The translations under genes and the position numbers were made by a program. Below the pieces are notes generated by a model. It made no database searches. It was not told the DNA's origin and saw nothing but the letters and a program-made list of their open reading frames with translations. 64,000 nucleotides of DNA from an uncultured Azospirillum sp. (GTDB lineage Bacteria; Pseudomonadota; Alphaproteobacteria; Azospirillales; Azospirillaceae). Location: contig NZ_CAMLJP010000004.1 of the NCBI RefSeq assembly GCF_946480385.1, forward strand, positions 53,174 through 117,173, written 5' to 3'. Shown piece after piece: positions 29,725 through 40,700 of the stretch; the first letter of the stretch is position 1, and every line of letters starts with the position of its first letter.

Positions 29725-29745
29725 TGGTTGCGGGGGCAGGATTTG
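29725..29745 (-). tRNA. 3' terminal fragment of tRNA-fMet (probable attachment site)
   Basis: The minus strand reads CAAATCCTGCCCCCGCAACC plus the final A, identical to the last 21 bases (T-loop end, acceptor arm and CCA) of alphaproteobacterial initiator tRNA as I remember it. Immediately 5' of this the match stops, so no functional tRNA is present. A tRNA 3' end isolated like this is the usual trace left by a tyrosine-recombinase-mediated insertion. The intact gene should then lie at the far end of the inserted DNA, to the right; it is not in the window. Confidence 0.65.
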
Positions 29746-29849
29746 GCCTTTACCGAACGTGCCATAAGGCTCCGTCACGGCATCTTAATCTGCTCCCGTT
29801 CAAACGGCGGTGGAGAGGCTGCGGAACTGACTTGCCATGACGCAAGCCC

Positions 29850-32753
29850 CTACTCCCTGATATGCCCCGCGACCGGCTTCGCCATCTTGAGCCGGTCGCG
29901 GGCCGCTGAATTCAGCCTTCCGATGCCGAACTGTCGGGCCGCACCCGTCAGCGGATCGTCGACATCGATGCAGCCGCGAATGGCGGCCGACAACTCGGGC
30001 AGGGCGATATCCTCGATGGATCGCACGTCGGCACCGGTGTTGGGAAACCGGGCCATTCCCCACGCCGCGACCGCCATGGCGTCCGGCCAGACGAAGCTGG
30101 CGCCGGTATGCTCGGTCTCGACATGGGCGACACCGCGCGCCACCGCCATGATCCGCTCCCGGATCAAGCGGCCGGAGCGCTTGAATCCATGGGCGCGGGC
30201 GATGCGCTCGACCAGCAGGCTGTCGCGGATCGGCGCCTCCGCAGCAACGACCTGCAAAACCATCTCCTTGAGAATTGCGGAATAGTCGTTCTCCTGGAAC
30301 CGATCCGGATCGATGCCGGCGATGGCGCCGAAGTCCGTCCGCCGATACTCCCCGCCATAGGCGTCCTGGTCGTCCTCGGTTTCCATCGGGGGCTCGGCCT
30401 CGTCGGAGCCATCCTCTCCGTCTGCCCCCAGATCGAGCACCACATCCGGCGCCGCCGCCGTCACCGGCGCGGCGACCGCTTCGGCACGTGACCGTTCCAA
30501 GGCCTCCTTCAGCGCGGCGTCAAGCCTGTCCAGCGCCCCCTCCGGATCGATCCACCACTCCGTCGACCATACGCGCGCCAGGGACCAGCCCAATCCCCTC
30601 AGCACCGCCTCGCGCACCTTGTCGCGGTCCCGCGCCGTTGCGGCACCGTGGTAGGACGCACCGTCGCATTCGATGCCGATCAGATAATCCTCCGGACGGT
30701 CGGGGTGCACCACGCCGAGGTCAATGCGGAAGCGGGACACGCCGACCTGCGGAACGACCGTCCAGCCGCGCCCGCCCAATCCCAGCGCAACCGCCTGCAC
30801 GAAATGGGAGTCCACCAAACCGGCGGGCGCGCCGGCCGCCTCCCCCAAGGTCCGTGCTCCCCGCTCCGCATACTCGAGGAAATGCCGCAGATCCCGCAGA
30901 GCTGACGAACTGGTGCGGTTGAGATCAATGAGAGTGGGCGGGAAGGAGGTGAAGACGACCATCTCCCGACGCGCCCGCGTGATGGCGACATTGAGCCGCC
31001 GCCAGCCGCCGTCGCGGTTCAGTGGCCCAAAATTCATCGGCATCGTTGGGGCATCGGGCGTTTCCGGCCCATAGGCGATGCCCAGAAGGATCACGTCGCG
31101 CTCGTCGCCCTGGACCGTTTCCAGATTCTTGACCACGACGGGCTCAGGCGCATCCTCGGCAAAATAGGGCTCCAGTTCGGGGTAGCGCCGCTGGGCACGG
31201 TCCAGCAGATCCTCGATCAGCTTCTGCTGCTCCGAATTCAGCGTGATGACGGCAAGTGTCAGACGGTTGCCCCGTTCATCAACGAAGGCGGGGTCGAGAA
31301 GGCGCCGCAGAACCTCCGTCACCACCGCCTCGGCCTCGGTCTGGTTGTTGCGGTTCTTGCCACGCGACCAGGCGCCGGGAACCTGGCGCAGGCTGACCAT
31401 CGTCTCCCGTGTCACCGGGGCGGGGAAGGTGATCAGGTCGCCGTCATAGTAACGGTGGTTGGAAAAGGCGATCAGGCTCTCATGCCGGCTGCGGTAATGC
31501 CGGGTCAGGCGGCGTTGCGGCAGCCGGGCGCCCAGACACTCCTCCAGAATGCTTTCCTGATCGGCTTCGATCTCGCTGTCGTCATCGTCCGCACCGGCTC
31601 CGCGATCGAAGAAGCTGGTCGGCGGCATCTGCTTGGGATCGCCGGCGACCACCAGTTGCCGGCCGCGGGCGATGGCGCCCACCGCGTCCCACGGCGTGAT
31701 CTGCGACGCTTCGTCAAAGATGACCAGATCGAACGGCGGCATCTCCGGCGGCAGGAACTGTGCCACCGACAGCGGACTCATCAGCAGGCAGGGGGTCAGC
31801 GTGGTCAGTGCCGGACCCATTTCCGCCACCAGCTGGCGAACCGGCTTGTGGCGCTTTTGCAGTTTCAGCTGATGCGCCAGCGTGCCGAAGCCGGCGGGCG
31901 GCGACTTTGAATCCTTGGCCGGGATGCCGCCGGCAATCCGTGCACGGATATAGAGTTGCGTCAGTTCACCGAACTCGTGATCCATGGCGCGGAAGCGGCC
32001 GATAGTATCCGTGTGTTCCGTGACGTTAAAGTCACGCACCAGCGATTCGATGTCGATCGCCCAGTCCGCCCACCAGCGGGCGTAGGCGATATCGAAGGCC
32101 TCCGCCGCACGGCCGGGTGGGACGGTGCCATCCTCCACCGCCGCCGCCAGCCCGTCCAATCCCTGCTGCACCGCGGCCTGCCGCGCGCGCTGCCACGCCG
32201 TCCAGGCATTCAGCTGCGTCGGCCGCGCCGCCATCGCCGCGGTGATGGTCTGACACTCCGCCAACAGCTCGGGGCCGTCTACCGGTTCCGGCGCACCGGC
32301 GATGCGTTCGAATGCGTCCTTGGCGCCCAGGAAGGTGGCATGGCTGTCGAGATACTGCCGCATCGCCTGCCCGACCGCTCCGTCGGAGGCCAGGAGGTCA
32401 CCGGCCTCGGTGCAGAGCCGCTTGAGCGACGTCCGCAGGGCGATCAGCTGATCGGGGCTTTGCGCCACCCCGCCGAGTGCAGCCCGCAATGTTCCGGCAG
32501 CCTTCAGCTTGCGGTCCAGCCGATCCGGATCGGTGGCGACTCCCTGCCAGCCCGGAAGCGCCTGCGCCTGGGGCAGACCGTCGATCTCGGCCAGGATTTC
32601 CTGCAACCGGCGCAGCCGGGGCAGGTCCGTCTCCGGGTCCGCCGCCCCGCCGGGGTCGAGCCGCTTCGCCACCGCCTTCTTCCGCAACGCCGACAGCGGC
32701 CAGATCGCCTCGCCCGCCGCAGCCCATTCGGCATCGAGTTCCGCCAAGGGCAA
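29850..32753 (-). pseudogene. Decayed helicase-nuclease (DUF4011/DUF3320 type), C-terminal part
   Basis: This 967-codon piece carries the second half of a giant superfamily 1 helicase: Walker B FDEASQITPWDAV, AGDPKQMPPTSFF, the motif YRSRHESLIAFSN, TVQGDERDVILLG and LNVAITRARREMVV. After it comes a Vsr/DUF559-type nuclease domain (RIDLGVV, then IGIECDGASYHG, and GWSLARVWSTEWW), and a C-terminal DUF3320-like domain ending VAHVETEHTGASFVWPD. It is in the same frame as the upstream piece, separated only by a TAA codon at 32757-32759; a TTG at 32753 could restart translation, but the P-loop is on the other side. CAA to TAA is the simplest explanation. As I recall, this domain order has been proposed as anti-phage. 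Confidence 0.75.
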
Positions 32754-32756
32754 GGC

Positions 32757-34049
32757 TTAGACCCGCTCAGGGTCCATTGGGCGGGAGAGCAGCGCGGCCT
32801 CCGTCCGATATGCGCCGAGCAACGGCAGCACCCGGGTGCCCTGCTCGATCATCCTGGCCGCATCGGGCGTGAAGGCGAAGCCCAGGTTCAGTTCCCCAAC
32901 CTCTTCCAGAGCGCGGGCCAGGGCCGCGGCGGCGGCCAGACCGCGCCGGTCTCCGCCCACGGCGGTGCCGAGCCCGTCGGCGAGCCGCGCGCGGGCAAAT
33001 TCCAACGTCTTGGCGGCAGCGGCCAGCGTGGCAGCGGCGGCCAGCAGCTCGGCCTGCCAAGCGTTCGACCATTCGGTCCGCCCAACATGCCCGAAGGCCA
33101 CCCGGTTCTCCGACGATGCGGTCGCGCGGTGCAGATCCAGCTTGCGGGCGGTGTCGCGCAGGCTTTCCAGATCGGCTTCGGCGTGCTCCACCCCTCTTGG
33201 CCATGTCAGGCGCAACGCGGCGCCGGCGCCGTCCCAGGCAACACGTCCGACGGCGCCATAGAGGGTGAGGCCGTTGGCATGCCGCCGGTGCAGCGCCCGG
33301 ACGAAGTCGTTCAGCCGGTCACGACTGGTCCTAAGTTCGGCTGCGCGGCGGCTCCACAGCTCGGTCGGCGGCTCCTCGGCCATAGTCCATGCGGCGTCGA
33401 GCTGGCGCAGCACATCCTGCTTGGATGCCTTGTTGCTGTGCAGCTCAAGACAGAACGGCCCCAGGCCATGGGCGACCAGCCGGCGATGGACCACGTCCAG
33501 AGCCGCCCGCTTCTCCGCGACGAACAGCACGGTCCGGCCGAGCGCCAGATTGTGGGCGATCATGTTGGCGATGGTTTGCGACTTGCCGGTACCCGGCGGG
33601 CCATCCAGCACGAAGTTACACCCCTGCGCCGAGCCGACAACCGCCGCCAGCTGGGAGGAGTCGGCGGCGAGTGGCGTGAACAGCTCTTCCGGTGCGACAA
33701 GCTCGTCAAGCTTTGACGGGTGGGGCGGCTCCCCTTGGCCGGCAAAGGCGTCCCGTGGCGTTTCCAGCAGGTGCCGCACCACCGGATTGCGCTTCAAGGC
33801 GTCCGCGCGGTCAACCAGATCTTTCCACATCAGGTATTTGGCGAAGGAGAAGGCGCCCAGCACCACATCCTCGACCACTTCGAAGCCCGGCATGTCGCGC
33901 ACGGCCCGGCGAACCATGGTCCAGATGCGCGGAACGTCGATCCCGGATTCATCGACCGGCAATGGCCCGGCCGGTTCCGGAATGTCGAGTTCGAAATCCT
34001 GGCGCAGCATCTGCAGCAGAGTCAGGTTGAACCGCGGTTCATCCTCGTG
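32757..34049 (-). pseudogene. Decayed helicase-nuclease, N-terminal part, 5' truncated
   Basis: This piece holds the helicase P-loop (VLDGPPGTGKSQTIANMIAH) and VLFVAEKRAALDVVHRRL. The coding sequence does not begin at the ATG at 34010: family-like sequence (EDEPRFNLTLLQMLRQDFEL) continues to at least 34049, beyond which no start codon or family-like sequence is visible. The N-terminal DUF4011 region of several hundred residues is missing. It ends in an in-frame TAA (PERV, stop, ALPLAELD), so the gene has two separate lesions. The next recognisable sequence upstream is an ISL3-type transposase remnant. Confidence 0.75.
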
Positions 34050-34201
34050 ACCTGCATCTCCCCTGGCTGGATGCGCAGTGGGCTGCCGGGCAACACAACG
34101 CGACCGACCTCTGGCGCCGGTTGAGAAGGAGTGGGTTCCGGGGCAGCCTTCGTGTCGTCGGCGAACGGGCGACGCGCCGCCGGCGCTCAGACCAGGCGTA
34201 G

Positions 34202-34606
34202 GCTGGGGAACATAGCCGCACGCCGGCGGCGCGGACGATCGCGCGCTTGCTCACCATCGGATGGGATGCGCTGACCAAAGCGGAGACGGTGACGGTCGCG
34301 GCGATTGAGGGCGGAGTGCCGCTGCTGGTCGAGGCGCGTGAGATCGTTGCGGCGTTCCAGTCCATGATCCGAAAGAAAACCGCCGAGGAACTTGAACCCT
34401 GGCTGCAGGTGGCCAAGGTGAGCTTGGTAGCATCCTTCGCCAATGGAGTGGTCAAGGACCGGAATGCCGTCATCGCGGCCATTACTCTGCCATGGTCCAA
34501 CGGCCAGACTGAGGGGCAGATCACCAAGCTCAAGCTGGTGAAGCGGCAGATGTATGGCCGCGGCAAACTCGACATTTTTCAGGCGCGCGTCATCGGCTCC
34601 GGATGA
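34202..34606 (+). pseudogene. ISL3-type transposase, C-terminal remnant
   Basis: About 134 codons read SRTPAARTIARLLTIGWDAL, VAAIEGGVPLLVEAREIVAA and, at the end, LPWSNGQTEGQITKLKLVKR followed by QMYGRGKLDIFQARV. This is the conserved C-terminus of ISL3-family transposases, in which SNGQTEGQ contains the last catalytic Glu. The frame is closed by a stop at 34199 and the N-terminal two thirds of the protein are absent, so it cannot be active. Confidence 0.8.
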
Positions 34607-34616
34607 GATCCACACC

Positions 34617-34636
34617 ATCAAATCTGCGACAGAGCC
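34617..34636. mobile_element. Terminal inverted repeat of an ISL3-type element (one end only)
   Basis: Read inward on the minus strand the end is GGCTCTGTCGCAGATTTGAT, the GGCTCT start being typical of ISL3-family ends. It lies 11 bases past the transposase stop. I found no matching second end in the window, so the element is a remnant whose other part was lost at or near the truncated helicase gene. Confidence 0.65.
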
Positions 34637-34721
34637 CTTATTCCATGCCGATTCACAGACAGTCCGGCACCCATATTTAACGGCGTTCAGACTTTCTTCA
34701 GCAAATCACGGTCTCATTGCC

Positions 34722-34738
34722 AGTTGCTACTAGCAACT
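34722..34738. promoter_or_regulatory. Perfect 17-base palindrome before the giant protein gene
   Basis: AGTTGCTA, a central C, and TAGCAACT form a perfect dyad 23 bases before the start codon of the giant secreted-protein gene, just ahead of its ribosome site. Its position suggests an operator or an mRNA hairpin controlling expression. I saw no second copy before the other operons of the cluster. Confidence 0.5.
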
Positions 34739-34761
34739 TCTGCCCCGGCGAAAGGGCCGTG

Positions 34762-37700
34762 ATGACAGACCCTCAGAAGGCCGACGCACCGTCCGCTCCG
34801 CTCATGACCATCCCTGAGGCGCTCGCTTCGGAAGCGGCAGAGGTGCTTCTGAGCGGAAATCGGCAGGCGCTGCTTGCGGTGCAGGAGAAGATGGCGGAAG
34901 CCTTGAGCAGCCAAGGCTTCCCTGGAAACGCCGCAGGCACGCTCGCGGAAGGCTGGATGCATGACTTCGCCGATGGACTCGGCGCCCATGCCACGCCGGA
35001 TGCCGCCATCCTCCAGGCGAACCGGATCGCTGCGGGTGCCGCCGCGCGCATGACTCAGGCGATGCAGGATGCGGCATCCCTGACCGGCGAGCAGCGGACG
35101 GCAACGGCATTGGCCCAAGGACAGGGAGTGGACGCGCAATCACTGTCCGTCCCGGGCTCGGCGGCCGACCTGTCCGCCGCCCTGTTCAACGGCGTAATGG
35201 ACCCGCTCGCCCGGCCGGCGGGGGCGGCGGACCCGATTGCCGCGCTGGCACAGTCCCTGAGCGCGCCGACGGCCCATACGCCTCCTTCAGCGCCTCCGCT
35301 TACTCCAGTGGACCAACTGACCGCCGCGCTGGCCTCGGGTGCGGGCGTGCAGGAGGCCGTCAAGGCAGTGGCAGGCACTCCGAACGGTCACTTCGCCGAT
35401 ACGCTCGAACGGGCGCTGTCCAGTGGCGCCGAGTCCGACGCAGCGGTCACCGCGGCCCGGGAACTGAGCACCAGCAGCGAAGGGTTGGCCCACTCCGCTT
35501 CTGTTGCACAATCCGACGGAAACCACATGCTCGCCACGCTGGCGTCCGGTGGCACGGAGACGCGCAATGCGCTGGGCGGCCCGGCCTTCGCCAGCGTCCT
35601 GAATGATGCGCTGGCCAGCGGTGGGGCGCCCGATGCGGCGCTGGGCGCATCGGTCAGGGCGCAATCGGACATGGCGGCCAGCCAAAATGCCGCCGCCGTA
35701 CCGCCGAAGCCGACCGACGCGCTGGTGGCGTCGCTTTCGTCCGGCCGCGATGTGGCCGAGACCGTAAAAACCTTCGCCATGGCCGCCGGTATCGACGCGA
35801 AGGCATCCGGCGGGTTCGGTCAGGCTCTGGAAGGCGCACTATCCGCAGGCCATGAACCGGCCGGGGCACTCGACGCGGCACGGCAGGACGTCGTCGCCCT
35901 GTCCGCCCTATCCGCCGAGACGATGAAAGGCGTCAAGGCCGACCCGCTCGTCACGGCGCTCGCCAGCGGGAACAATGTCCAGCAAGCCGTCCAGGCATTA
36001 GGCGGAAGCGGAGCCGCATTCAGCGCAGCGCTGGGACAGGCGTTGGCGGAGGGGCGGACCGCCGGGCAGGCTCTGGCGGCGGCACGTCTGGCTGCCGAAA
36101 CCGTCCAGCAAAACGCCAACGCCAGCGAAGTCCCGGTGTCGCCGCAGGACAAGGCTATGTCCGACCTCGCCAACCCGGACAAGGCCGCCGCTGCCAAAGA
36201 GTCCGACGATGGCAAGAAGACGGCCGAGGACACCGCACAGCACAGCAAAAGCGCAGACGGCAAGGCCGCCGAGCAGGTGGCGGACGCCTCGGCGAAAGAC
36301 GGCAAGCAGGACGGGGAAGCGGATAAGGACGGCAAGGCCGACAAGGACGATGGCAAGGGCGATGCCAAGGAGAACGCAGGCGACAAACACGCGGCCGATG
36401 CCTCCGCCGATGGAACACCCGCCGCGCCGGACATCTCCTTTGCTCCGGCGGCAAAGCAGGCGACGATGAGCAAGGCCGCGCTCAAGACAATCAGCTTCGA
36501 TCAGGCCGGCGTAACGGACACGGCAACTGCGAGCGACACGTCCACCCACGCCACCACATCCGCCGATGCACGGCCGGCGGCCACATCTCCGTCGGTGACC
36601 AAGGCGCTGACCACCACCGACGCCTTCGCCGTCGCCGCGCAAAGCCAGCAGCGGGCGGTCCAGGCGGCGGTCCAGGCCCTTGAGAACGCATCATCCGACA
36701 CAACCGGCACCAGGTCGCCCAGCAACACGCCTACGCTTCCCTCCACCCCCAGCCTTCCGGCTGAGCAACATGCCGCCGCGCCTACCCTGTCATCGTCCTT
36801 CGACGCGGCGGCTCTGGCGAAGGCGTTGGCGGTGGCCGAGGGAACGACCGCTCCCGCCGGCTTCACCGTCTTCCACCTGATCGAATCGATGTTCCACCCC
36901 GGCGAGACCGGCGGCAGCGTGGTCGGCGTCGCCATCGTGGGCAACAGCGGATCGGCGCTCGGCGTCTGGCAGTACAGCGTCGATGGCGGCAATTGGCTGG
37001 CCGTAGGCTCGGTTGCCGAAGCGGCGGCGCTCGTGCTGCCCGGCAATGCCCTTCTCCGCTTCCTGCCCGCGACGGGCGCCTCCGGACAAGCTCCCGTCTT
37101 GAACCTCCGGGCGGTGGGGGATGAATGGACCGGCGGTTTCAGCGGCGCCGAACGCCACCTGTTCACGATTGCCGGCACGGGAGGCACGACACCCCTGTCG
37201 TTGGAGGTCGCGCAGCTTTCCCTGGCGATCACCCCCGTCAACGGCGCCCCGGTGGCGACGGGCGTTCAGGCGATTTTGGATGCCGTGGCGGAGGACAGCA
37301 CCAGCCCGGCCGGTGCCAGCGTCTCCTCGCTCTTCGGCAAGCTGTTTACCGACCCGAGCGACGCGGTCTTCGGAGCGGCCGGAGACGGTTTCGCCGGAGT
37401 GGCCGTCGTCGCCAATCCCGGCAACGCCGCCCAGGGCGAGTGGCAATATTGGAACGGCGGCAGCTGGGTCGCGGTCGGCGCGGCGTCGGACGGCAATGCG
37501 CTGCTGCTGTCCGCCGACACGATGCTGCGCTTCCTGCCCGCCGCCGACTGGAACGGCCAGCCACCCGGCCTGATGGTGCGGCTGGTCGACGATTCCCAGG
37601 GTGCCATTGTCAGCGGCGACCGTGTGGACCTGAAGAGCATCGGCGTCGGCGGAACGACGCCCTACAGCGTGTCCGCCATCCTGCTCGACAGCCAAGTGTC

Positions 37701-40700
37701 CGCCGTCAACGACGCCCCGGTTGCCACCGGCACGACGGCGACGTTGGCGCATATCGCGGAGGATACGGCCAATCCGGCCGGCACGACCGTCTCCGCTCTG
37801 TTCGGCAGCCTGTTTTCCGACCCGACGGACGCGGTGGCTGGCGGGTCGGCGGCGAACGGTTTCGCCGGCGTGCTGGTGATCGGCAACGCCGCGACAGCGT
37901 CCGAAGGATCCTGGCAATACTGGACCGGCACCGCCTGGACCGACATCGGCGCGGCGGGCGACGGCAACGGGCTGTTGCTGGCGGCCGGCACCGCTCTGCG
38001 CTTCCTGCCCGCCGCCGACTGGAACGGTACGACGCCGGCTCTGACCGTAAGGCTGGCGGATGATTCGCTGGGCAGCTTCGCCAGCGGCGGGCGTGTCACC
38101 GAGACCACCGGCGGAGGGACCAGCCGCTTCAGTGCCGCCACCATCACGCTGGCCGGCATCGTCGATGCCGTCAACGATGCTCCCGTCGCCACCAACTCCG
38201 CCGCAACCCTGCCGGACATCGCGGAAGACACCGCCGATCCGGCCGGAGCGACCGTCACCAGCCTGTTCGGCGGCCTCTTCTCCGACGCGACCGACGCCGT
38301 GGCCGGGGGCTCGTCGGCCAACGGCTTTGCCGGGATCGCCATCGTCGGCAATGCGGCGACCGCCGCACAAGGCGTCTGGCAATATTGGACCGGCATCGCC
38401 TGGGCGGCCGTGGGTGCGGTGTCCGATGGATCGGCATTGGTCGTCGCCGCCGCCGATCGCCTGCGTTTCGTGCCGGCGGCCGACTGGAACGGCACCACCC
38501 CGGCGCTGACCGTGCGACTGATCGAAGAAGGCGGCGGCACATCGCTGACCGGAAGCCATGCCGACCTGACGCAGGGCGTCGGCGGCAGCACGGTCTACAG
38601 TGCCGAAACCATCGCGCTGACCGGAAGCGTCACGCCGGTCAACGACGCGCCGCAGGTCACCGCCGCCACACCGTCTCTGTCGACGGTGAAGGGTGTGTCA
38701 GTCGCGGTCACCGGGCTGTCGGTGTCGGACATCGACGCCGGTTCGACGCCGATTCTGGTCACCCTGTCCGCCGGACATGGGACGCTGACCCTGGCGGACG
38801 GCGGGCTGGATGCCGTCATCACCGGCAACGGGACGGACACCGTCACCGTCCGGGCGACGCTTGCCACCATCAACAGCCTGCTGGGCGCCACTAACGGGCT
38901 TCTCTATACCGCGACGTCCTACAGCGGCGCCGACAGCATCCATATGCAGGTGGATGACCAGGGCGGCGGCGGAGCGGGTGGGCCGCTGACCGCCGGCGCA
39001 TCGGTCGCCGTCACGGTAGCGCCGCCCAACGCCTCTCCGGTCCTGATCGACACCGATCTCTCCCTCTCCGTCGCGGCGGAGGCGCTGGCTCCGCCCACTT
39101 CCGGCACCGCGGGGATCGCCGTATCGACGCTGGTCGGCCTGAACGGGACCGGACCGGCCAATGTCACCGACGGCGATGCGGGGTCCGTGACCGGCATCGC
39201 CCTGGTCGGCACCAACGAAAACTACGGGCACTGGTGGTTCTCGACCGACGGCGGCACGACCTGGACCCTGGTCGGCACGGTCAACGACAGCGACTCCGCC
39301 CTGCTCCTGCGCCCGACCGACCGGCTCTATTTCCAGCCCAACGCGTCGGTGCCCGCCACCGTCAGCGGTGCCCTGACCATCCATGCCTGGGACCAGACCA
39401 GCGGAACCGTGGGCACCAAGGTGGCGATGGACACAAGCGCCGGCAGCGCCTTCTCCACCGCCACCGACAGCGTGACACTGCACCCCGGCGTGCTGGTCCC
39501 GAACGGCTCCTTCGACAATGGGCTGAGCGGCTGGACCTACACCGGCGGCACCAGCGTCGGCCCGACCGGGGACGGTCATGAGGGCACCATCACCTCGGCG
39601 AGCGGCCAGACGCCGACCCAGTTGGAGGACTTCCTCGGCCTGACCCACGGCTCCATCGCCACCGCGACCGGGACTGTGCCGTCCGCTGGACATGCTATGA
39701 AGCTCGGCACGACCGTGACGGTGACACAGGACACGACGCTGACCTTCGACTGGTCCTTCACCTTCACCGACAACGCGTCCTATCACGACTTCGCCTTTGT
39801 CAGCGTCAACGGCGTGGTGACGCTGCTAGCAAAGGAGGCGAGCGCCAGCGGCAGTTTCAGCGTGGTGGTTTCGGCCAACAGCACCCTGTCATTGGGCTTC
39901 GGCACCTCCGACACCGGAGACAACAGCGTCAACCCGATCCTGCGCGTCGACAACATCAAGCTCACCACCGTCGCCAGCGATCCCATCGTGCTGGACATGA
40001 CCGGTCAGGGGCTGGCCCTGCGTCCGCTGTCCGACGGCATCCATTTCGACGTGACCGGCGACGGCGTCGCCGACAGCACCGGCTGGATCGGGTCCGGCAA
40101 CGCCCTGCTGGTGCAGGACAGCAACGGCGACGGCCGCATCAACGACGCGCACGAACTGGTATCGGAGCAATTCGGCACCGGCTTCAACAGCAGCCTGGAG
40201 GCGATGGCATCCCTCGACCGCAACCATGACGGACGCCTGGATTTGACAGACGACGCCTTCGCCACACTGAAGGTCTGGCAGGATGTCAACGGCGACGGAA
40301 TAAGCCAGCCCAGTGAACTTCGGAACCTCTCCGAAGCGGGCATCCGCTCCATCGCCACCACATCGACACCAAGCGACGCGAGCCTCGCCGGTAGCCGGAT
40401 CCTGGGCACCACCAGCATGACGATGGCCGACGGCAGCACCCAAATGGTGGCCGGCGTCGCGTTCGACGTAAAGGCCGCCTCCGCGGCACAGGTCCAGATC
40501 CAGCCGACGGCGTTCGCCCCGACCAGTGCCGCTCACAATGCGGTGCCAGGGACCAACTTCACCAGTCTTCTGGCGTCCGGCCTTGGCCTGCCCACCGACG
40601 CGGGAGTTGTGCTGCAGCCGGAATCCTCTCATTTGCTCGCATGGAGCCTGGAGTCGCACGCTCCCGATCAACATCATTTGCAAAACAGTGATGCGTCAAA

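Larger units (their letters stand above)
29474..29849. other. Gene-free junction: terminator, tRNA fragment, hairpin
   Basis: These 376 bases hold a terminator (29531-29563), a terminator-like hairpin (29688-29713) and the 3' end of a tRNA-fMet gene (29725-29745), each listed separately. From 29746 onward the sequence is unrelated to a tRNA and runs into the end of the decayed helicase gene. Base composition is visibly more AT-rich than the flanking genes. I see no coding frame. Confidence 0.6.

Noticed and set aside
29688..29745. A complete tRNA gene
   Set aside because: Only the last 21 bases match; there is no anticodon arm or D arm on either side.
34247..34606. The transposase remnant as an intact small gene
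   Set aside because: The TTG start is not plausible, and the N-terminal two thirds of the family, including most catalytic residues, are missing.
35311..38637. CRISPR array
   Set aside because: The regular repeats are long in-frame protein repeats within one coding sequence; there are no short direct repeats with unique spacers and no cas genes in the window.
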